A DNA stretch of 64,000 nucleotides, taken from Otis tarda (Eukaryota; Chordata; Aves; Otidiformes; Otididae). Where the stretch lies: the NCBI GenBank assembly GCA_026413225.1, contig CM048552.1, positions 63,255,001 through 63,319,000 of the forward strand, read 5' to 3'. Below the pieces are notes generated by a model, which was not told where the DNA came from, searched no databases, and worked only from the letters and a program-made list of their open reading frames with translations. Within the stretch, counting starts at the first letter, position 1. Every line of letters begins with the position of its first letter. Below, piece by piece: positions 41,301-49,674 of the stretch. Made by a program: the position numbers and the translations under genes.

Positions 41301-44300
41301 ATGGGGGAGATAGTATTTAGGTTTCTAATAGATTACATGTATAACCCCAGTTATGCAGATCATGCTAAGCCGCCTACACTGCATCGTGCTGTGATGTAGA
41401 GATGAACCACTAATTAATTAATTAACTAACCAACCAATTGCAATGTTGTTTTGAAGTGTGCTATGAGCCAACAGACGAGAACAAGGCCTCTAAGCCATTC
41501 CTCTCAGACAGCTGGAAAGTGCTCACGTACATTTCCCCCAATCTGCAAGAGCTAAGAGCAATCAATCGGACCCTTGGGAACCATCTGCCAGCAGGTATCG
41601 AATACACAGAAGGGTCAGTCACACTTTTAGATAACCTAGATCCTGGAGAAGAGCATTTTCCACTTCAGTCCCTGTTTCAAACAAATTGGGCTATAACATA
41701 GTGGGGATTCATAAGCACTCTTGGTGTCTTCCACCATAAAGCCATCTCTGTGTGAGTTGTATCGTCCAGGCTAGACTGATGATCTATCGAAGAGGACAGT
41801 AGGCCTGGGATGGCTCCTTGTCCAAAACCAGAGATACCATTTGCTTCACTTTGTCAGCTAAACAGGAAGAATCTCTGCTTTGTAAACATGTCTCTGAAGC
41901 ATGATGCTCTGACAGCACCTGTCTCAACAGTACCACCCTTTGCAAAAGTGAAATACCCCACCACATGCAGGTGGAAATCCAGCAGCATTAAGACAAGGAA
42001 GTCATGCTTCATGACAGTTTTTTTATGTCTATAGACACACGTTTAGTCCCATGAGGGGTGGTTTCCTCAGAACAGGATAGGTAGTATGGTATGGAAGTCT
42101 AATGTTGAAGAATTCCGTGTTTCCCGTGATTTAAAGAAAAAAAAAATATCAACCACATTTCAGAAGTGCTCATAAATAGTAGTAGTAATGCTTCTAAATA
42201 GGCTGCCAGCCTATAAAAAGGCCAGTTAAGGACCTTTAAAGTTATACCACAAGTTTTCCTCCCCATTCTCTGAAGAGCTACCGTCCAGGTTGGAGGATGT
42301 GGTCCAGACTGCAATGTCCCTGGCCCGCCCTTTGTTGGCCCATCTGTGCTGTGTGGTGGTGACTCTTGGTGCTCATGGTGTCCTCCTGTGTGGCAAGAGC
42401 CTGGAAGGGAGCATCTCTCTTCATCCAGGAGCTCACAAACAGGTAACGGCATGGAAAACAAACTCTGAGCTCTCAGTTGCTTCTTTCTGGGACCATCTAG
42501 CACTGTTGCTATTTCTGGTGGCGTGGCAGCAGCCCTGGCAAACATGGCATCACTGCTGGCAAATGTATGTGTTTGGGGGGTGGAATACACAGCTCTGAAA
42601 GAAAACCAAATTGTCTGTCCGTGTACTGCTGGCTCCTAGCAGCAGTATTTATAGTCAGCTAGTTTTAAATATGCTTGCCATGAATATTCATGAGTGTAAG
42701 CTTCATTTTCGGGAAGCTTCCTTTAAATCACTGATCTCTTTCAAAGTGTGAAAAAAGATTATTGCCTTTTTTTTCCCCCCTCTTTTCTTTTTTTGGCATC
42801 CGTGCAGGTCTGGATGGCATCAGCCACACCAGGCCTTATCAGCTTGGGCAATAACCGCTGACTTCCCCTCTCTCCCCTCACAGGCCGCGGCTGCCAGCCT
42901 CTGCGCCACCCACTACCCCGCCATCCACGTCAGCAGGGAGGAGATAGTCAACGTCTCAGGCGCCGGGGACAGGTATCTTGCTCACTACTTTGTCTTCTCC
43001 AGCTAAATGTGGAAGGGCCATAATCAGATTTCTGTGAAAGCAAAGGCAAATGACATTCTGCTGCTGGAGGAACAGACACTAAGGACACAAGAACAGGACT
43101 GGTTGCTGTGATTCTTTGCAAAGCTTGCTAAAAATCTCCCCCTAAGCATCTTGGAGATTACTGCCATTATTGCCATGCTTTTCTTTAAGATCCAAGCCTT
43201 TCCTGGCAATCTAGTAGCTCTGAATTAGTCCAGGCTGAGCTGCTAAAAGCAAAGTAAACCACCTCACATCAAAGCTACCTTACTGACTACTTTACTTCCA
43301 CGCTTCTCCAATGGAAGGGGGACTGCCACTCAGTAGCTAAAATCACCCTATAAAAGCATTTCATCAGGTTCTGAGTTTGCCTCTGGCAATAGCTCACGCT
43401 TCCAAAGAGTCGGCTGCGTCACTCGCTTAGCTGTTCGCACAGCGCTGTAGGGTAGGACGAGGAAACACCAAGTATTATTCCTAGCCCCACCGATCAATTC
43501 TCAGTCTGTCAGAGTGATATTTTATTACGCTCCTTGTTAACTTGTCAAACTATATGTAGTAGTCAGGTTTGTTTTTTTTTTTCTTCCTTCGTACACCACA
43601 ATAACTGATTCTATCCTTTCGTTGCCTCGGGCTAGACCAAAAAGCTGTAGGTGACAGATATTTCCTTTTATTTTTCTGCTCTTACCTACCAATAACTCAA
43701 CATAGCAACACTTCTTTTTTCTTTTATGCATGGGCAGAATGAAAAGCCTTTTTTTTTTTTTTTAACTTACAAGGTCTTCCTTATTTGAGTTAGGATCAAT
43801 CAATAACTTCTTGCCAAGCTAGCTAACACACTTAACACCAGGACACGCTCCGTGTGTCCCAGAGCGCCTCTGAGATGAGTTGACTGCAACTGCAAGCTGG
43901 TCTTCTCCAGAGAAGACCAAAGTGTTGTTCGGAGCAGCAGGTGTAACAGCAGAGGAATGGGGGCTGGGAGGAACCTCGCGGGGTCAGCTTGTCCTGTGGA
44001 AAGCTCAGCTTTGCTCACAGCTTCTAGCAGATGTGCCCAACCTCTGCCAGGCCCTCCAGCCTCCTCTCTGCACCATCTGCTCTGTACACAACTACCCCTT
44101 ACCACAGGACAATTTTTTCTAGAGTCTAATGTAAACAGCTTCTTTAGGGTTTCCTTTCCCCTTTTTAAAAGCTTAATTTAAGAGAAGAGCGAAGGTGAGA
44201 GAAAGTGTGCCACTGCCAAACACCTCCACTGAGTTACACAGGAGTGCTTTAAGTTTGTTTTTCCTTCTAAAACTAGCCAAAAGCTAGGGCCCCATTACTA

Positions 44301-46080
44301 TTCCCATTGCTGAAGTAATATTGGTCTAGAAATCCCATTCCCCAGCGTCCCCAGGTCCATGTGGGAATTTTCACAATCCTCTTGTTCATCCAGGGTTTTC
44401 CTTCCTGGTAACCCTGGCTGCTCCACTGAGCCGCAGAAATCCCTATTGTACAGAGTAAGAGTCCCAAAACAGACTGGAAATGCCAGGACACTACATTGAT
44501 GTATGTGCCATCTCCACAGTGTATAAACTGGTAAAGTGGCCCAAGCCCAGCCTGTTGACACTTTCAAGGGACAGGGTGTGCAGCAGGGTATGATCCAGGG
44601 CCGTAACACATTCATGGCTTGGCCTCCGTGAACCCTTGCGCTTTTGAAGGACTGGTCAGCGAACACCACACACCCCAAAACTGATCCAGGGCACCTCACG
44701 CTTCAACCCTGCAGCTTTCCTGCAGCTCCAGAGATGTTGCCCAAGGAGCCATGCGTGTGCGCAGGGAGCAACAGCTGTTTGCTCCTTGCACCTGGCTGCC
44801 ATGACAACATAACACCGCCTGCCTGCGCACGGCATTGCTAGGGGATGCTCCCCCAAATATTTACTCTGAACCTCTGGAGCTGTTGAGAGACTGAGTGGTT
44901 TATGAAAATCGTAATCTTCTGTGGCTTTGTTATGGATAAAAGGCTGCTGAGGTAATTAGTCAGAGGGTAGAAAAAAAGTTGTTTTCTTTTCCCTTCCCTA
45001 TAGATTTGCTCATTAATCCTCCCTGCCGTCACATTTTCCCATCCTTTCTTCTCCCTCCTGAATGCCATTATCTTCTCCCTTCTCTTTCACTTCTCCTTTG
45101 TCCTTTCCTAGCTTCCGAGCATCATCACTGTATTTAGCTATGAATCAACAGTAGTTGTTCCCAGTTGATCACAAACACCACCCTGCACATATCTGTGCCT
45201 CAGGAGAGCCTTCCCCTGAAAGCCAGGCAGATGGCAAAGCCACCTGCTTCTCCTGATGGCCTCCTCAGTGCCTTGTGAGGACCTGTGGGTGACCGCTGAT
45301 GTTCCAAGCACTCACAGCATTTTTACTGGGAAATCTCAAGTGGAAAACCACAGCAGAAGTTTACAAATATCTGAATCTACAATCTCATTTCAGCTTTGGA
45401 TTTCTTTTTCCAGCTGTGTCCGTTGCCCTGCTCACATGTATATGGAAACTTTACCTCTCTTCCCATCCACCCTTTTGGGGACAGGAGGGAACGTAACGAG
45501 GCACCAACAAGGAAGAGAAAAGCAACAAAATAATTAGGCAACAAGGGAAAAATAGAGTCTTCCCTTCTTAGACTCCTTTCTTTTCTCCTGCCTCACATGG
45601 AAAACTGGGGAGAAAAGAAAATGTGGAGTGGGAAGGCACCTCAACTTCTCAGGTGACAAGCAAATAAAATACAAATAAATAGCACTATTTGTTACTCAAA
45701 ATTTAAAAATAAGTACAAAAAAAGCAAAACCTTTTCATTATAACCTCATCCCTCCTGTGTCACATATTCTGCTTCTGTAAGTGTTGGTTTGGGTCCACAT
45801 GAATGCTCGTACAAAGGAATGGCCATGTTCCTGAGGTCAAAGCTGTTCCCCAGTGTTCAAAACTGCCTGTCTTTCTCTCCACAGCTTAATGGCAGGAATC
45901 CTTGCAGGGATGCTTGCTAAACATGACACGGATACCTGTGTCCGGATGGGTCTGCTTGCTGCAAGCTTGTCTCTCCGTTCCTATGAGGCCGTTTCCCCAG
46001 AAATCAGCACTTCCAGTGTCAGCCAGGAGCAAGTCAAGAGCAGGAGCTGGCCAGAGGTGAAGGTATGGAAGATGGACTAG
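23380..46080 (+). CDS. Bifunctional pseudouridine-5'-phosphate glycosidase / pfkB-family pseudouridine kinase
   Basis: Eighteen exons join in frame: 23380-23473, 23996-24110, 25395-25569, 26172-26283, 27274-27380, 28205-28331, 28877-28997, 29291-29376, 30269-30393, 31644-31703, 35726-35792, 36946-37040, 38989-39117, 40540-40654, 41457-41594, 42276-42442, 42884-42972 and 45885-46080. They total 2118 nt, 705 residues. All introns are GT-AG; only the donors of exon 2 (GTGGTG) and exon 10 (GTACTG) are weak. Residues about 36-332 match PsuG (IndA family), a short basic/Pro linker follows, and residues about 355-685 match a pfkB ribokinase-like kinase. The same fusion order occurs in the S. pombe C1861.05 class and in fish. 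The kinase would phosphorylate pseudouridine and the glycosidase cleave the product to uracil and ribose 5-phosphate. The ATG context at 23380 is weak and a splice acceptor lies 10 bp upstream, so the true start could be in an earlier exon. The C-terminus may be alternative. Confidence 0.95.
23996..30393 (+). CDS. PsuG (pseudouridine-5'-phosphate glycosidase) domain, exons 2-9
   Basis: Family landmarks appear in order: [20 protein letters not shown] (Glu55), [10 protein letters not shown] (Lys116), [33 protein letters not shown] (His160), [18 protein letters not shown] (Asp172), SAGVKSILD (Lys189), [25 protein letters not shown] and [12 protein letters not shown] (Asn319/320). By my recollection of E. 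coli PsuG, these correspond to the catalytic Glu, the metal-binding Asp, the Lys that forms the covalent ribosyl adduct, and the other conserved polar residues. No key position is lost, so the domain looks catalytically intact. Exon 9 uses the acceptor AAACAG|ACC at 30268/30269, chosen because only it keeps frame with exon 8 and restores NLALIQNN. Confidence 0.95.
31644..46080 (+). CDS. pfkB-family kinase domain, exons 10-18
   Basis: Exon 10 gives the first strand and substrate-binding Asp ([14 protein letters not shown]). Exon 11 gives [19 protein letters not shown], containing the pfkB GGxxxN signature, and exon 12 continues [19 protein letters not shown]. Exons 14-16 carry [19 protein letters not shown] and [14 protein letters not shown], the nucleotide-binding part. 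Exons 17-18 carry [16 protein letters not shown], the second pfkB signature with anion-hole GAG and catalytic Asp640. Assignment of the substrate as pseudouridine rests on fusion to PsuG rather than on residues I can read. Confidence 0.92.
37115..37332 (+). mobile_element. CR1 LINE 3' end fragment
   Basis: About 220 bp matches the 3' end of the 17-kb CR1: AGAGCACTGGAACAGGTTGC, CATTCAAGGCCAGGTTGGAT, TTGGACTAGATGACCTTTGA and the tail TTTATGATTCTATGATTCT. It lies sense in intron 12 of the pseudouridine gene. It shares the variant GATCTAGTTGAAGATGT with the fragment at 38.0 kb, so both belong to one CR1 subfamily. Confidence 0.9.
37955..38079 (+). mobile_element. CR1 LINE 3' terminal fragment
   Basis: The last roughly 120 bp of a CR1: TGGATGGGGCTCTGAGCAAC, GATCTAGTTGAAGATG, a short deletion, then TTGCAGGGGGGTTGGATGAG and the tail CCATTCTGCGATTCTGTGAT. 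It is severely 5'-truncated. Confidence 0.88.
40141..40188. repeat. 15-bp tandem repeat, three copies
   Basis: Three perfect copies of AGTCAAGCCAGGCAT at 40141-40185 plus the first bases of a fourth, in intron 13 of the pseudouridine gene. It is a small minisatellite with no sign of function. Confidence 0.9.
45885..46080 (+). CDS. Kinase exon 18 with stop, overlapping a possible splice donor
   Basis: From acceptor TCCACAG| the exon reads [19 protein letters not shown] and runs to TAG at 46078-46080 (C-terminus WKMD). A consensus-like donor AAG|GTATGG lies inside it at 46062/46063. Splicing there in phase 0 to 47154 would replace the last six residues by 42 others. No AATAAA was seen just after 46080, which weakens this stop as the only gene end. 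Confidence 0.8.
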
Positions 46081-47153
46081 AGCACCATGGCTTTTTCATC
46101 CATCACCTCCTCACACTCCCAGCATTGCTGTTTCCAGGAACTGGGCTATGGTTTGAGCTTCTAGCTCCAAAGCTGGCTGCTGACCAGAGAACTTAGACTT
46201 TCAGTGCACACAACCTTTTGGGAGGTGAAATGTCAATGGAGTGCATTTGATGACAACTTGTGTTGCACTGTTGACACTCATGTTTGTCTGCTGTTGTTTC
46301 CTCTTTTTTTTTTTCTCCCCTGGGTTACAGCAACCACAACTTGATTCTTCTGTGTACTGCCTGTTGATAGCTTATCTCACCTCCCCCTCTAAGGAGAGCA
46401 CTCCTCTGTTTTGGTCTTGAGTAAAATCTCAGAGAAGGGGGCCCCAACCAGGGAACTTCTTTGTGAAGAAAAGCTGGTTTCTGGTCTTTCAGACCTCCTG
46501 CTTCCCCAGTCCTTCCTAGATTTTCTCCTGAGGAGATTTTCCCTTCCTCCACCTGTGTCACTGTTGTCTATTGTCATGGTAGCTCCTCTATCAGAATCTC
46601 AGATCTTCAGGACCATGTCTCTTCAAGTGAGCCCAACAGCAACATCCTCACTTGCTGCTCACTCCTGGTATATATCCAAGAGGTCCCGTGGACCACAAAG
46701 TGCGGCAAGGTGAAGCTGGCAGGCACATAACACTGAAGGACAACCTCATCAATCTTCCCAAGCCAGCCAGGAAATGCTGCACTTTCTTGCTCTGAAGTCC
46801 AATGCCCCTGGAGAAAAAAGGCAAGGTTAATCAGAGAAGGGTAACCAGGGGCCAAGCTGGTGGCCTTTGAAAGATAACCGCCGCTTGTCCTGCACACATT
46901 CATCTGAACTTGGGGCTTCCTTCCTCTTCAGACCAGAGTGTCAAGAGTAAACACCCCGCTCACCCACATACACACCTCAGAGAGCTGGAACAAGCCCCTC
47001 TCTCCATATCACTGACCACTTGGCAAGCCGCTGGGTTCTTGACACAGAAAACTTCCCACTTGTGGCTGGCTGGAGAGGAGCACTGGCAGACATGTGATCC
47101 TAACAGAGCATGCTGGGACCAAAACATTCAGTCACACCTTCCCTTGCTTCCAG

Positions 47154-47282
47154 AACAAGAAGTCTTCTGGTACCGTCGCAGAAGCTCAGGATAATGACAT
47201 TGTTTCCAAGGAGAAGGGGAACCACAGCCCTTCTATACAGGTGGACACTCAAGCTGTAATGACTCTGCCAAGTTCACAGTGA
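47154..47282 (+). CDS. Possible alternative last coding exon of the pseudouridine gene
   Basis: A good polypyrimidine acceptor (CCTTCCCTTGCTTCCAG|) precedes AACAAGAAG. In the frame set by the donor at 46063 it reads NKKSSGTVAEAQDNDIVSKE, continues to VMTLPSSQ and stops at TGA 47280-47282 (43 codons with stop). The resulting protein would be 742 residues. The peptide is polar with no known motif or peroxisomal SKL end. The support is splice-site quality and frame only. Confidence 0.4.
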   Translation, partial: NKKSSGTVAEAQDNDIVSKEKGNHSPSIQVDTQAVMTLPSSQ

Positions 47283-49268
47283 GTCCATGGCAAAGGCAGT
47301 AACAGAGCAGAGCTTCCTTCACCCTGTCCAGGCGAGAGCTTGGGGAGAGGTTGTCCCTCTGCCTTTAACCCCTCCAGCATCTTTATTAGCAAGGATGTCT
47401 ACACTTAGATAAATTTTATACAAATTAATTCTGGTCCAGAGCCTTTTGAAAATTAGCTAATGTAGCCAGCGTGGGTATGGAAATGAGCTTCTCACTCTTC
47501 TGTTGTGCAACTTATCTCCCAGAGATACCTCTTCTAGATATCTTCCAGCCCCTGAGTGACTAAACTTGAGGGTGGGAGGACACCAGCTCTGCCTGTGGTC
47601 TTTTTGGGGTTACAGAGGACCATCCGTGGCTGACAGGGGAGTAGCAGGAGATGGCAGTGGGTGAGTGGCAGGAGACCTCTGTGTGGGTCTCACAGCAATG
47701 CTTGCTGGCTCAAGGCTGCTGAGCCATTCCCACATCAGAGGTAAGAAGGCCAGTCACCGCGCAAACTCATCCCTAGTCCACAGGGGAACGCCTGCCGTGC
47801 GATTACAAGTGCCAGAATGACGTCTGGGGGAGAGCAGGACAGAGAAAATTCAGCCCAGGCTTCAGGTACAGCGTCTGCCGAACAGCCTCCCTCTTGCCTT
47901 ACACCAGCTGCAGTGTCCACATTCATCATCACAACAGCCATGCATGAAAATACCGGTGTTTTGCCAGTGCACCTTTGCTGTCTATACAGAAAATAACAGC
48001 AGCAGATGTGTAGGAATCAGCTCTCTGGTCTCCTACCTTCCCTTTGCTCACACCCGGGGGAGTGGGCTGGCAACTTGCTACACCTTCCAGAGTCCTTCCT
48101 CCCACTGGGAGAATGCAGTGCAGCAGGAAGGACCACAGACACTTTTCACGCTGGAAATCTGCCCTCGGAGCAGGTGGAGACTGCAATGGCGCGACTGCTG
48201 CCCCATTGTGCCCAGCTCTTTAATTCAGAGCTGTCTTCTGGCTGGCAGGCCTAACTGCATCCTACCCAAACGCTGTAGTTAAAGCCAGGGCTGTCAGTCC
48301 CTCCTCAGCAGGTACCAGAACATTCCTGAATTAAAAGCGTCTTTCCTGCAGCCCTGTGCATGTGCAAACGTTGCCCTTTGGTGGATGAGGAGCCAGACCT
48401 CGGTGGAAAAATGTTCGGGGGGGGGGGACATGACCCTCCCCACTAGTAAGCGGGGCTGAGGGGAAGGGGTTCCTCCCAGTGCTCAGGACTGTTGACTGCA
48501 CCCTTTCATCTCAGAAGGTGCTGACAGGGAGGCCATGACGTGGTGGAGGGTGCTATCCCTTCCCCATCCAAGAGAGGTGCCCAATATGAACAAGTATTAG
48601 GGAGCAAAGGCGTCTCCCGTGGAAGCAATGAGGAAGGATGACTCCCTCTCCCAACACATGATGTGCGCAGGATGCAACTGCAGTTGTCACAGGTAATCAG
48701 CCAACAGTTTGGTGAACACTGAACCTCATTAAAACTAATTTCCAGTGGAGCTGGGTCTTGATGCTGGCTGGTTTTTGAACCTGATGGATAGAAAGCCTGG
48801 AGTACAGACTCGCTTTTTGTTTCATATAGAGGTCCCTTGAGTGAGGAGCAGATCACCGGTATCTAACACAACAAAAAAGCCAACCAAAGTTTGATCAAAC
48901 ACAACTTTCCCATGTGGGCTCTGCTCTTTAATAAGAAATGAGCTCCCACTGCAATGGATGGAGGCATTAATTTGGTGTCTTTCCTCCACGCAGACCACTT
49001 TCACTAGGCTCGTAGCAACGCCTTACCTCTGAGCCTACAGCCTTTCCATCAGGTTTGGCTAAAACTGGGTGAAGAGCTGAGAAGGCACGAGGAGTGGGCT
49101 GGAGAACTGACAAAGCCGTGTTGTATCAGTGCTACCTCCTTGGAAAACCAACAGAAAAATGTAATGGCTGCCTTTTCAGTGGCCAAAGGGACCCGCTTTG
49201 ATCTTATACATCCCCTCTCCCTCTCCCAAGCACAAACTTTTACCAGCAGCCCTCCCTTTACTAAGACC

Positions 49269-49346
49269 TTGCTTGCAAGTGTTGTTTAGCTGAAAGACTC
49301 TTTGCTTGCAAGTGTTGTTTAGCTGAAAGACTCTGTGCTCGCAAGT
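49269..49346. repeat. 33-bp tandem repeat, about 2.3 copies
   Basis: The unit TTGCTTGCAAGTGTTGTTTA followed by GCTGAAAGACTCT repeats with period 33 and a partial third copy (GTGCTCGCAAG). It ends about 210 bp upstream of the TATA box of the secreted-peptide gene. It is absent elsewhere in the window. Confidence 0.85.
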
Positions 49347-49555
49347 GGGAGATGCCACATGCCCGTGTGCCGGCATGTGCGTGCCCGTCACGAAGAGGGG
49401 ACATGGTGGCTGTGGGGGGAGGGTGCTGGGGTGTTTGGGAGCACAAGGGAGGGGAATGGGGCCCATGCAAGCAGCTGGGTTTGCTCGCAAGCGGGGAGGT
49501 GGGACACAGCAGGGGCGGGGGAAAAAGGCTGTGCCCCCAGGGTAGGTCCCTGCAC

Positions 49556-49563
49556 TATAAAAA
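49556..49563 (+). promoter_or_regulatory. TATA box of the secreted-peptide gene
   Basis: TATAAAAA lies 112 bp upstream of the ATG at 49675, with a GC box (GGGGCGGGGG) about 40 bp further upstream. The expected transcription start is near 49586. A TATA promoter suggests regulated, tissue-restricted expression, unlike the CpG-island promoter of MKRN1. Confidence 0.6.
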
Positions 49564-49674
49564 TGAGTTTGGCTGGATCCAGCATTACAGAGGAGAGGCA
49601 GCTTCCACCTCTGCTCCTGCCTCCAACAGCATCGCTTGGGCAGGAGGACCCCGAGTGAAGCCAAGACCCTGAGG

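Larger units (their letters stand above)
24111..45884 (+). other. Introns of the pseudouridine gene
   Basis: Seventeen introns from about 0.2 to 4.0 kb; the longest are intron 10 (31704-35725) and intron 17 (42973-45884). Recognised content: two CR1 fragments in intron 12 (37.1 and 38.0 kb), a 15-bp tandem array in intron 13 (40.1 kb) and short poly-A/poly-T tracts. A 166-codon open frame on the minus strand at 30957-31457 is unexplained. No nested gene or structured RNA was recognised. Confidence 0.7.
46081..49555. other. Intergenic region between the pseudouridine gene and the secreted-peptide gene
   Basis: It contains the possible alternative last exon at 47154-47282, a short G-run near 48417-48428 and a 33-bp tandem repeat at 49269-49346. 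No other coding exon, transposon or canonical AATAAA for the upstream gene was recognised. Confidence 0.6.
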
